From Deltaproteobacteria bacterium (GTDB lineage: Bacteria > Desulfobacterota > Dissulfuribacteria > Dissulfuribacterales > UBA3076), in the NCBI GenBank assembly GCA_030605675.1, contig JAUWHV010000036.1:1-22586 (forward strand): a stretch of DNA of 22,586 nucleotides, in the 5' to 3' direction. Both the position numbers and the translations under genes were made by a program. Positions 7,225 to 14,213 of the stretch are shown here, piece by piece (position 1 is the first letter of the stretch; every line of letters begins with the position of its first letter). The notes under the pieces were generated by a model that did not search any database, was not told where the DNA came from, and was given only the letters and a program-made list of their open reading frames with translations.

Positions 7225-8019
7225 ATGAATATTTTTCCCGGTTTGGATTTCATAGATACACACGCTCATCTTGATATTCCACCCCTGTCCGAGGATCAGC
7301 CTGGGGCAATCAGCAGGGCGGAGAAGGCCGGGGTTTGTCAGATCATTACTATAGGGATAGATCTGGCGAGTTCAAAAAAGAGTCTTGAGCTGGCAGAGCA
7401 ATTTCCTCAGGTTTATGCTGCAGTAGGCATTCATCCCCACGATGCAAAAGGGGTTTCAGATGAGGTATATAAAGAGCTTCTGGAGCTTGCCGTTATTCCG
7501 CATGTAGTTGCCTGGGGTGAAATAGGGCTTGATTTTGTCAAGGAGTATTCGCCCAGGGACATTCAGCGCAAGGTCTTTCGCCAACAGATCCAAATGGCCA
7601 AACAAGTTGATCTGCCTATTATAATTCATGACAGGGATGCACATGTAGAGACGGTTGAAATATTGAGAGAAGAGGCCGCTGGGACCTTAAGGGGCGTGAT
7701 GCATTGCTTTTCCGGTGATGTAAAAGTGGCAAGGAAGGTCCTGGATTTGGGTTTTTTCATATCCGTAACCGGTATTGTCACTTTTCCCAAGGCAGAAGTC
7801 GTCAAAGAGGTTGTGCGCTATGTACCATTGGAGCGCCTGCTCATAGAGACCGACTCTCCGTTTTTGAGTCCGGTCCCATACCGCGGCAAGCCGAATGAGC
7901 CGGCCCGGGTCGTCCATGTCGCAGAGGAGATCGCCAGGATCAAAGAGGTGCCTTTAGAGGAGATTGCTCGATGTACAAGCGCCAATGCCCGGGACCTTTT
8001 CAGACTACCTGCGCCCTAG
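7225..8019 (+). CDS. tatD: TatD-family metal-dependent deoxyribonuclease/hydrolase
   Basis: A TIM-barrel metallo-hydrolase of the TatD/YcfH family, active as a 3'-5' DNA exonuclease or D-aminoacyl-tRNA deacylase in studied members. The 264-aa product has every metal-ligand motif in order: FIDTHAHLD, GIHPH, GEIGLD, IHDRD, MHCFSG and ETDSPFL. The ATG at 7225 is preferred because the family usually begins a few residues before the DTHAHLD motif; a GTG at 7204 would overlap the kinase stop. The end overlaps maf by 49 bases. Confidence 0.9.
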   Translation: MNIFPGLDFIDTHAHLDIPPLSEDQPGAISRAEKAGVCQIITIGIDLASSKKSLELAEQFPQVYAAVGIHPHDAKGVSDEVYKELLELAVIPHVVAWGEIGLDFVKEYSPRDIQRKVFRQQIQMAKQVDLPIIIHDRDAHVETVEILREEAAGTLRGVMHCFSGDVKVARKVLDLGFFISVTGIVTFPKAEVVKEVVRYVPLERLLIETDSPFLSPVPYRGKPNEPARVVHVAEEIARIKEVPLEEIARCTSANARDLFRLPAP

Positions 8020-8636
8020 TTCTTGCGTCCGGTTCACCCAGAAGACAGCGACTTTTGTCCGGGCTGGGTCTGGATTTCGTAGTCCGGCCCAGTGAGTCTC
8101 AAGAAACAGTCCCAAGGCCCGGAGAGTCTCCACTGGAATATGCAAAATTGAATTCCAGGCTAAAGGCACTGGATGTTGCCCAAAGATATCCACATGCCGT
8201 GAGCCTGGGTGCAGATACCATTGTAGTGCTGGATGGGGAAATACTTGGAAAGCCCAGAGACGAAAACAACGCCTTTAATATGCTGAGCCGGCTGGTTGGA
8301 CGATCACATGAAGTAATAACATCATGTTGTATGGTGTGGCCGGAAAAGCAGATCACGGTTGAGTTTTCAGCCAGCAGCCTTGTATGGCTGGCTGAACAGG
8401 ACCCCGATGTCTTAAGGGCCTATGTGGCAACCGGAGAGCCCCTGGATAAGGCTGGAAGTTATGCTGTCCAGGGTGTCGGGGCATTTATGGTGGAGCGGAT
8501 CGAAGGTTCGTATTCAAACGTAGTTGGACTTCCCGTAGATAAGGTAATCAAGTATCTTATGGAGATGGAGGTCTTAAAGTTAAGAGACCGTTATGGAAAT
8601 CGCAGTAGTTCATCTAGGTCATCGAACCGCAAATGA
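7971..8636 (+). CDS. maf: Maf-family nucleoside triphosphate pyrophosphatase
   Basis: Hydrolyses non-canonical or pyrimidine nucleoside triphosphates to monophosphates (dTTP/UTP in the YhdE branch). Motifs are ASGSPRR (19-25), the substrate and phosphate loop, followed by SLGADTIVVLDGEILGKP and the C-terminal SYAVQGVGA. The start at 7971 is inside tatD and is supported by GAGGAGA 7 bases upstream. The protein is 221 aa, about 20-25 residues longer than usual. Its Ser/Arg-rich tail (NRSSSSRSSNRK) is encoded next to, and partly by, the dispersed repeat that begins at 8625 and supplies the stop codon. The tail is probably not functional. Confidence 0.88.
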   Translation: MYKRQCPGPFQTTCALVLASGSPRRQRLLSGLGLDFVVRPSESQETVPRPGESPLEYAKLNSRLKALDVAQRYPHAVSLGADTIVVLDGEILGKPRDENNAFNMLSRLVGRSHEVITSCCMVWPEKQITVEFSASSLVWLAEQDPDVLRAYVATGEPLDKAGSYAVQGVGAFMVERIEGSYSNVVGLPVDKVIKYLMEMEVLKLRDRYGNRSSSSRSSNRK

Positions 8637-8654
8637 ACGCCAATAAACGCGAAT
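8625..8654 (+). repeat. Dispersed repeat that overlaps the maf stop codon
   Basis: AACCGCAAATGAACGC followed by CAATAAACGCGAAT, with an internal ten-base echo (AAATGAACGC and CAATAAACGC). The first part encodes the last maf codons and its TGA stop. The related AACCGC motif recurs at 9955, 9970, 22457 and 22464. Confidence 0.5.
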
Positions 8655-8663
8655 ATTTTTTTA

Positions 8664-8698
8664 CTACGAACTACGAACTACGAACTACGAACTATAAA
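8664..8698 (+). repeat. Heptamer array, 5 units of CTACGAA
   Basis: Four perfect CTACGAA units and a diverged fifth (CTATAAA), placed between maf and the YggS-type gene. The unit sequence differs from the other arrays in this window but the 7-base period is the same. Confidence 0.8.
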
Positions 8699-8735
8699 CG
8701 TAGTATGACAGAATAGCGGAAATTTAATTGAGCAC

Positions 8736-9440
8736 ATGATCTCGCAAAACTTGCAAGAGCTGAAGTCACGGATAGCCGGGGCCGCCCAAAGGAGCGGCAG
8801 GCGTCCGGAAGATGTGCGCCTGCTCGCTGTTACCAAGACAGTGCCTATGGACAGAATACGTGAGGCTATATCCTCAGGCCAAAGGCTTTTTGGGGAGAAC
8901 TATGTGCAGGAGGCAGTAAAAAAGCTTGAGTCCCTGGGGGACCTTTATCATGAGACCAAATGGCACTTTATAGGGCACTTGCAGAGAAATAAGGCCAAAC
9001 TGGCAGTGCAGTTGTTTGATTGTATAGAAACTGTGGATAATCTGAAGCTGGCCCGTGCCCTTGATCGCCATACAAAGGCAGCAGGAAAGAGATTGTCAGT
9101 GTACGTCCAGGTAAACGTGGCACAAGATCCCAGGAAATCGGGCCTTTCTCCAAAAGAGCTTCCGCTTTTTCTCACAGAGGCTGCAGAACTGTCCGGTATT
9201 GATATTTGCGGTCTGATGACCATGCCTCCATGGGAGCCGGAACCAGAGTCATTAAGGCCGTGGTTTAGGGCCCTTCGTGACTTGAGGGATGAGATGAATG
9301 CCGGGTTGGGGCGTAGTCCGGGGCTCAGGGAACTGTCCATGGGAATGTCTCAGGATTTTGAAACAGCAATAGAAGAGGGGGCCACTGTGGTGCGTATCGG
9401 GACCGCACTATTCGGCCGGAGAGAATGCTCAATAGGTTAA
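8736..9440 (+). CDS. YggS/YBL036C-family pyridoxal phosphate homeostasis protein
   Basis: Binds pyridoxal 5'-phosphate and helps keep the free cofactor level in balance; no catalytic activity is known for the family. The 234-aa product shows LLAVTKTVP with the PLP lysine K34, GQRLFGENYVQEA, WHFIGHLQRNKAK, VYVQVNVAQDPRKSG, GLMTMPPW, LSMGMSQDFETAIEEG (phosphate-binding region) and the C-terminal VRIGTALFGRR. The length matches the family. The ATG at 8736 gives the normal N-terminus but the ribosome binding site is poor. queD follows after 4 bases. Confidence 0.92.
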   Translation: MISQNLQELKSRIAGAAQRSGRRPEDVRLLAVTKTVPMDRIREAISSGQRLFGENYVQEAVKKLESLGDLYHETKWHFIGHLQRNKAKLAVQLFDCIETVDNLKLARALDRHTKAAGKRLSVYVQVNVAQDPRKSGLSPKELPLFLTEAAELSGIDICGLMTMPPWEPEPESLRPWFRALRDLRDEMNAGLGRSPGLRELSMGMSQDFETAIEEGATVVRIGTALFGRRECSIG

Positions 9441-9444
9441 AGAT

Positions 9445-9870
9445 ATGTTTGATATATTTATCAGGACACATTTTTCAGCCGCTCATTACCTCCGAAACTA
9501 TCCCGGAAACTGTGAACATCTTCATGGCCATAACTGGGATGTAGAGGTCGTGGTCAGGGCTGAAAAGCTGAATAAAATAGACTTGGGCATTGATTTTAGG
9601 GACCTAAAAAAGGCCGTGGCCGGAGTATTGTCTGAACTGGACCATACCAATTTAAACGATCATCCCTGGTTCAAGGACAAAAACCCCTCATCAGAAAGGT
9701 TGGCAGAGTATATCTACAGCCGTGTTAAGGAAGATCTCAAGCCTTTTAGCGAGATAGATCTGGCAAGAGTCACTGTCTGTGAGACATCCAAAACCGGAGT
9801 CACATACTGGGAGGACCTGGTGTTTGAACGGAAAGGCCATTCAGACACAATTTTGAATTTTGAATTCTAA
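9445..9870 (+). CDS. queD: 6-carboxy-5,6,7,8-tetrahydropterin synthase (QueD)
   Basis: Converts 7,8-dihydroneopterin triphosphate to 6-carboxytetrahydropterin, an early step of 7-deazaguanine and queuosine synthesis. The 141-aa product has the zinc ligands H9 and H14 region (HFSAAH) with H27 and H29, and the catalytic cysteine C23 in the CEHLHGH signature of QueD (CxxxHGH). ELDHTNLND and a C-terminal VCETSKTGVTYWE are typical of the PTPS/QueD fold. It starts 4 bases after the YggS gene. queE, the next pathway step, lies downstream. The last codons (TILNFEF and the stop) are encoded by a heptamer repeat array, so the extreme C-terminus is repeat-derived. Confidence 0.92.
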   Translation: MFDIFIRTHFSAAHYLRNYPGNCEHLHGHNWDVEVVVRAEKLNKIDLGIDFRDLKKAVAGVLSELDHTNLNDHPWFKDKNPSSERLAEYIYSRVKEDLKPFSEIDLARVTVCETSKTGVTYWEDLVFERKGHSDTILNFEF

Positions 9871-9878
9871 ATTTTGAA
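9851..9878 (+). repeat. Heptamer array, 4 units of TTTTGAA, overlapping the queD 3' end
   Basis: Units TTTTGAA, TTTTGAA, TTCTAAA and TTTTGAA. The first half encodes the C-terminus and stop codon (TAA) of queD. Confidence 0.7.
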
Positions 9879-9902
9879 TAAAAAAAGGGCATCTTCTATT
9901 TT

Positions 9903-10054
9903 GTAGTTTACAGTTTTCGAGGTTGGTTCTTTAGTCATCCATTTTGAATATCGAACCGCAGAACAAGGAACCGCAGAATTTCGAAGTATTATTTCGACAT
10001 TCGACATTTCTTGTTCGATATTCTGCGGTTCAAACAATAAAAAATGTAAACTAC
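9903..10054. repeat. 152-bp nested palindromic repeat element
   Basis: The outer arms GTAGTTTACA (9903-9912) and TGTAAACTAC (10045-10054) are perfect inverted repeats. Inner arms GAACCGCAGAA (9953-9963) and TTCTGCGGTTC (10021-10031) are also perfect. The left inner arm is duplicated in tandem (second copy 9968-9978). The frame through it happens to stay open toward queE but encodes only low-complexity residues. Confidence 0.65.
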
Positions 10055-10078
10055 TTTTCGAACAATAAGCGCTGTCAT

Positions 10079-10095
10079 GGTGGGCTGTGCCCACC
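10079..10095. repeat. Short perfect hairpin GGTGGGC-TGT-GCCCACC
   Basis: A 7-bp perfect stem with a 3-base loop between the nested palindrome and queE. There is no following T-run, so it is better read as a REP-like unit than a terminator. Confidence 0.55.
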
Positions 10096-10153
10096 GATCA
10101 TTGCTGCTTTTGTCGTTTTTGCAAGTATCAATTCATTTGCGAAGACCTATAAA

Positions 10154-10837
10154 TTGAGAAAACCAAATCAACAATCAACAATCAACAATCATCAATCCCC
10201 CACTCTCTCGGTTTCCGAGACCTTTCTGAGCCTTCAGGGAGAAGGTGCATGGGCCGGATGGCCCTGTTTTTTTATCCGTCTGTCAGGCTGTAATCTCAGG
10301 TGCACCTATTGTGACACACAATATGCCTATAATGAGGGAAAAAAGAGGGATATTCCAGGCCTTGTTGATGAATGGAGGAAGAGCCGGGTTGGCCTGGTGC
10401 AGGTTACCGGAGGAGAACCCCTCTTGCAGGCGGAAACGCTCGTGTTGCTTGAGGCCCTGCTGAATGAAGGGGCCAGGGTGCTTCTGGAGACCAACGGGAG
10501 TCTGGCCCTTGGGAATGTCCCCAGAGAGGTTATCAAAATAGTTGATAGAAAGACCCCTGGGAGCGGCATGGAAGAATTTTTTCTTGAAGAGAACCTCGGT
10601 TGGCTGAATCAAGGGGATCAACTCAAGTTTGTGATAACAGACAGGGAGGATTATGAGTGGGCAAGGGAAGAGGTTATCAGACTGTGCCTTTCATGTTATA
10701 CAGAGGTCCTGTTTTCTCCCGTATGGGGAGGGCCGGTCCCTTTTCAGTTGGCTGAATGGATTATAGCAGACAGGCTTTCTGTGAGGTTCCAGATCCAGTT
10801 GCATAAAATCCTTTGGGGAGAAAAAAGGGGTACTTGA
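10154..10837 (+). CDS. queE: 7-carboxy-7-deazaguanine synthase (QueE), radical SAM
   Basis: Rearranges 6-carboxytetrahydropterin to 7-carboxy-7-deazaguanine using S-adenosylmethionine and an Fe-S cluster. With the start chosen here the protein is 227 aa, normal for the family. The core begins SVSETFLSLQGEGAWAGWP and carries the radical SAM cluster motif CNLRCTYC (C46, C50, C53; CX3CX2C). VTGGEPL and LLETNGS follow as in QueE. No in-frame ATG lies near the core: TTG 10154 is the closest conventional alternative, with a partial GAAG 9 bases upstream. The only upstream ATG (9944) would translate the palindromic repeat. With the TTG start, residues about 5-15 (NQQSTINNHQS) are encoded by a heptamer array. 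The catalytic part is intact; the N-terminus is uncertain. Confidence 0.87.
   Translation: MRKPNQQSTINNHQSPTLSVSETFLSLQGEGAWAGWPCFFIRLSGCNLRCTYCDTQYAYNEGKKRDIPGLVDEWRKSRVGLVQVTGGEPLLQAETLVLLEALLNEGARVLLETNGSLALGNVPREVIKIVDRKTPGSGMEEFFLEENLGWLNQGDQLKFVITDREDYEWAREEVIRLCLSCYTEVLFSPVWGGPVPFQLAEWIIADRLSVRFQIQLHKILWGEKRGT
10165..10197 (+). repeat. Heptamer array, about 5 units of CAATCAA
   Basis: Units AAATCAA, CAATCAA, CAATCAA, CAATCAT and CAATCCC. It falls immediately before the conserved part of queE and is probably translated or forms its leader. Confidence 0.75.
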
Positions 10838-10850
10838 TTGGTAAAAGGCG

Positions 10851-10879
10851 TTGACAGGATTATTTAAATAATGTAAAAG
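10851..10879 (+). promoter_or_regulatory. Candidate promoter of the atp operon
   Basis: TTGACA (10851-10856), a 17-base spacer and TAAAAG (10874-10879), about 90 bases before atpF'. The -35 is a perfect match to consensus and the -10 is fair. It lies just after the queE stop, consistent with a new transcription unit. Confidence 0.5.
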
Positions 10880-10969
10880 CAGTTTGAAGTGAATTCTGAA
10901 TGGGGGTTCATTCGGTCTAAGCTCCTATTTTTATTAGATGTTGGGCCTTCGGGGGAAGGAAACAAGAAA

Positions 10970-11395
10970 ATGATTGATCTTGATTATTCATTCTTTGCAG
11001 AACTTATCGGGTATTTGATCCTGTTGGTTATCCTGAATAGTATGCTTTACAAGCCTATTCGCAAATTGCTTGCAGAGCGTGCATCCCGGATGGCGTCTAT
11101 TCAGAGCGACGTTGATAAATATGAGCGCAATGCCGAGCAGCTTCTTAAGGATTTTGACACAAAGTTGGCCGAAGCTCGCGGATCCGGGCAAGGCGCAATG
11201 GAGAAGTTGAAGCAGGGGGCCAGGGAGGAAGAGCACCAAATAACTGAGGCCAGCAATAAGGAAGCCGATGCCAGGAAGCAGGAGTTGATGGCAGAACTTA
11301 CATCAGAGATCGGTGCGGCAAGGAAGGACCTTACGGCAAAAGTTGAGGCTTTTGCTATGGATATTTCGCAGAAGCTTCTGGGGAGGGCTATATAA
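10970..11395 (+). CDS. F0F1 ATP synthase subunit b' (peripheral stalk)
   Basis: One of two unequal b-type subunits that form the stator linking membrane Fo to F1. The 141-aa product starts MIDLDYSFF, has one N-terminal membrane helix (about 7-26), the conserved KPIRKLLAERASRM right after it, and then a long charged coiled coil. It lacks a signal peptide, unlike the following b subunit. The start is ATG 10970, preceded by GGAAGGA; an upstream in-frame start would add residues not seen in the family. It overlaps atpF by one base (TAATG), a sign of translational coupling. Commonly named atpF' or atpX. Confidence 0.9.
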   Translation: MIDLDYSFFAELIGYLILLVILNSMLYKPIRKLLAERASRMASIQSDVDKYERNAEQLLKDFDTKLAEARGSGQGAMEKLKQGAREEEHQITEASNKEADARKQELMAELTSEIGAARKDLTAKVEAFAMDISQKLLGRAI

Positions 11396-12120
11396 TGGAG
11401 TATAAGAGGAAGGGTTGGGCTGGTACTTGGCTTCTGGTCGTGGCTTTTTCTTTTGTGGCCCTTTTGATAACCATGGGAGGTTGGGCAGGGGCTGCCGACG
11501 AAGGGTCAGGGCACGATACTCCGGGTGTTGAATCAGTCCATGATGCTACCACAGGAGAAGGTCATGAGATAGCATCCCACGGTGAAGAGGGTGCTGCGGG
11601 GCATGGAGAAGGGCATGGAGAACATCACGGGCTGAGTCATGACAAGATAATGAATTTTGTTTGGCATTGTCTTAACTTTTCCATTCTTGCTTTTTTTCTT
11701 GTAAAATTTCTGCGCAAGCCAATTACAGGTGCTCTTAAAGGTAGAACCGAATCGATACGGGCCGCATTTGAAGAGCTGGAGGCCAAGCGGGCTGACGCAG
11801 AGCGTAAGTATGCAGAGTATGAGACCAAGCTTTCCACCATGGATGAACAGGCAGAGCGCATACTGAAAAGCTTCACTGAGCAAGGGGAGTCAGAGAAAGA
11901 AAAGATTATAGCCCAGGCCCACGAAGCTGCAGAGCGCATCAAGGCCCAGGCAGAATTTTATGTGCAGCAGGAGCTTGCCAAGGCAAAGACCGAGCTGCAG
12001 ACTGAAGTGGCTGATATGGCCGTCAAGATGGCGGAGGATCTAATTCGCAAGAACCTGAATGAGCAGGATCATCATCGTCTCATCAGTGAATATCTTGAAA
12101 GGGTGGTGCAGAAAAATTGA
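11395..12120 (+). CDS. atpF: F0F1 ATP synthase subunit b with signal-like N-terminus and His-rich segment
   Basis: Second b subunit of the stator. The 241-aa product is about 80 residues longer than a standard subunit b (about 156). It begins with a signal-peptide-like stretch (positive MEYKRK, hydrophobic 12-30, possible cleavage near AGA/AD at 33/34). A His/Gly/Glu-rich segment (about 38-82) with nine histidines follows, including GHGEGHGEHHG, and then the usual membrane helix (about 86-104), KFLRKPI and a long coiled coil. If the N-terminus is exported, the His-rich part faces the periplasm. It starts one base inside atpF' and ends in a 4-base overlap with atpH. Confidence 0.92.
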   Translation: MEYKRKGWAGTWLLVVAFSFVALLITMGGWAGAADEGSGHDTPGVESVHDATTGEGHEIASHGEEGAAGHGEGHGEHHGLSHDKIMNFVWHCLNFSILAFFLVKFLRKPITGALKGRTESIRAAFEELEAKRADAERKYAEYETKLSTMDEQAERILKSFTEQGESEKEKIIAQAHEAAERIKAQAEFYVQQELAKAKTELQTEVADMAVKMAEDLIRKNLNEQDHHRLISEYLERVVQKN

Positions 12121-12668
12121 CCAATACAGTCATAGCTAAAAGGTATGCTAAGGCCCTCTTTGCCGTTGCCAAAGAGGATGGGAAGTTGGAGGCCTATGGT
12201 GAGGCGCTGAAGGACATAGACGCCTTTCTGGAAGGAAGTCCTGATGTAGAGGCCGCCCTTGTCAGTCCGGTGTTTCCGGCTGACATTAAACAAACAGTCC
12301 TGGAGGAGATTATCAAGGCATCAGGTGTGGAAGATGCCCTTGCAATTTTCCTGCGGCTTTTGGTGGAGCGCGGCAGAATACAGTACTTCAGGATGATTGT
12401 GAGCTGCTTCCAGGAGTTCATGGACGAAGAGACCGGGGTGGTCCGGGCGGTGGTCCGGTCTGCGGTTCCTCTGCCTGAAGACCTCCAGAAGCAGTTTAAA
12501 GAGGTCCTGAAAAAGGCTACCGGAAAGCAGGTGACTTTAGAGATAGAGGAAGATCCCGCTATAATCGGCGGAATAGTTGCTCATATAGGTGATATGGTTT
12601 GGGATGGCAGCATTAAGAGCCAGCTACAAAGTATCAGAGAATCCATAGGAAGGGGTGAGCTGGGATAA
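12117..12668 (+). CDS. atpH: F0F1 ATP synthase subunit delta
   Basis: Caps the F1 alpha/beta ring and binds the b stalk. The 183-aa length is normal (175-185). The N-terminus TNTVIAKRYAKALFAVAKE and the C-terminal IEEDPAIIGGIVAHIGDMVWDGSIKSQL are the family's two signatures. The start is TTG, overlapping the atpF stop as TTGA, with AGGGTGG upstream. No ATG is available near the conserved N-terminus, so the TTG start and coupling to atpF are well supported. Confidence 0.94.
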   Translation: MTNTVIAKRYAKALFAVAKEDGKLEAYGEALKDIDAFLEGSPDVEAALVSPVFPADIKQTVLEEIIKASGVEDALAIFLRLLVERGRIQYFRMIVSCFQEFMDEETGVVRAVVRSAVPLPEDLQKQFKEVLKKATGKQVTLEIEEDPAIIGGIVAHIGDMVWDGSIKSQLQSIRESIGRGELG

Positions 12669-14191
12669 TGGCACAGATAAAAGCGCAAGAAATTAGTGAC
12701 ATCATAAAGAAGCAGATTCAGGACTACGAAAAGACAATTGACTTAGCTGAGACAGGTACGGTTCTGTCAGTCGGTGACAATGTCGCCCGGGTCTACGGCG
12801 TACGCAACTGCATGGCCATGGAGCTTTTGGAGTTTCCAGGCGGCATTATGGGTATTGCCTTGAACCTTGAAGAGGACAATGTCGGTGTTGCCGTTATGGG
12901 TGACGTCAGGGGGATCAAAGAGGGTGACCTGGTCAAGAGGACGGCCAGAATCGCCGAGGTGCCTGTGGGCGAGGCCTTGCTTGGCCGTGTTGTTGATGCC
13001 CTTGGCGCCCCGATAGACGGGCAGGGCCCAATCGACGCAAAAGACTTTAGTCGTGTCGAGGTAAAGGCCCCTGGTGTGATCGCCAGGAAGGGCGTTCACG
13101 AGCCATGCTATACCGGTCTTAAAGCGGTTGACTCAATGACGCCTGTAGGCAAGGGGCAGCGTGAGCTTATCATTGGTGACCGCCAGATTGGAAAGACAGC
13201 GATTTGTGTGGACGCAATTATTGCCCAGAAAGAAACAGAAGTGTACTGCATATATGTTGCCTGCGGGCAGAAGCAGGCCACAGTGGCCCTGGTTGCCGAG
13301 GCCTTGCGCCGTCACGGGGCAATGGATTACACTACTATCGTCGCAGCAAGCGCCAGTGAGCCCGCATCGCTCCAATATATAGCTGCCTTCTCCGGCTGCG
13401 CTATGGGCGAATACTTCCGCGACCGGGGGAAACATGCCCTTATTCTCTATGATGACTTGTCAAAGCAGGCGGTATCTTACCGTGAGCTTTCATTGCTGCT
13501 GAGGCGTCCTCCGGGACGTGAGGCATATCCTGGTGATATTTTCTACAACCACTCAAGGCTCCTGGAGAGGTCGTCCAAGCTGAACGATGAACTGGGCGCA
13601 GGCAGCCTTACGGCCTTGCCTGTCATTGAGACCCAGCAGGGTGACGTGTCTGCATATATTCCCACGAACGTTATTTCCATTACAGACGGCCAGGTTTACC
13701 TGGAGCCGGCGCTCTTCTTTGCCGGTGTCCGTCCGGCCATCAACGTCGGTCTGTCAGTATCCCGGGTTGGCGGTGCGGCCCAGGTGAAGGCCATGAAGCA
13801 GGTCGCAGGTACCCTTAGGCTTGATCTGGCCCAGTATCGTGAACTGGCGGCATTTGCCCAGTTCGGTAGTGATCTGGACAAGGCCACACAGGCCCAGTTG
13901 ACACGCGGTGAACGTCTGGTCGAGATCCTGAAGCAGCCACAGTATGTGCCTCTTCCAATGGAGAAACAGGTAACCATCCTCTATGCCGGAACAAAGGGGC
14001 ACCTGGATGAGATGCCTGTTGATGTGCTTGGGGATTTTGAGAAAGAGCTCTATGAATTTGTCAGCAATAAGCATCCTGATATCTTCAGCGAGCTTAAGGA
14101 GAAGGAAGCTATAGACGACAGTCTTGACAAGAAGATGAGTTCGGCAATCAGTGGTTTTGTCACGGAGTTCAAGGCTAACCGTAATCTTTAG
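12668..14191 (+). CDS. atpA: F0F1 ATP synthase subunit alpha
   Basis: Non-catalytic nucleotide-binding subunit of the F1 hexamer. At 507 aa it matches the usual size (500-513). The P-loop GDRQIGKTA is at 170-178, preceded by VGKGQRELIIG. LRRPPGREAYPGDIFYNHSRLLERSSK and the arginine-finger region PAINVGLSVSRVGGAAQ are present. The gene begins one base inside atpH (TAATG), so all four genes atpF' to atpA are translationally linked. Confidence 0.98.
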   Translation: MAQIKAQEISDIIKKQIQDYEKTIDLAETGTVLSVGDNVARVYGVRNCMAMELLEFPGGIMGIALNLEEDNVGVAVMGDVRGIKEGDLVKRTARIAEVPVGEALLGRVVDALGAPIDGQGPIDAKDFSRVEVKAPGVIARKGVHEPCYTGLKAVDSMTPVGKGQRELIIGDRQIGKTAICVDAIIAQKETEVYCIYVACGQKQATVALVAEALRRHGAMDYTTIVAASASEPASLQYIAAFSGCAMGEYFRDRGKHALILYDDLSKQAVSYRELSLLLRRPPGREAYPGDIFYNHSRLLERSSKLNDELGAGSLTALPVIETQQGDVSAYIPTNVISITDGQVYLEPALFFAGVRPAINVGLSVSRVGGAAQVKAMKQVAGTLRLDLAQYRELAAFAQFGSDLDKATQAQLTRGERLVEILKQPQYVPLPMEKQVTILYAGTKGHLDEMPVDVLGDFEKELYEFVSNKHPDIFSELKEKEAIDDSLDKKMSSAISGFVTEFKANRNL

Positions 14192-14213
14192 GAGCGAAGG
14201 GGGCTGTTGGTAA

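Noticed and set aside
10079..10095. Hairpin as an intrinsic terminator between queD and queE
   Set aside because: No T-run follows the stem, and termination here would cut the presumed queD-queE transcript.
9944..10153. N-terminal extension of queE from the ATG at 9944
   Set aside because: The added 70 residues are encoded by the palindromic repeat and hairpin and have no counterpart in QueE; length without it is normal.
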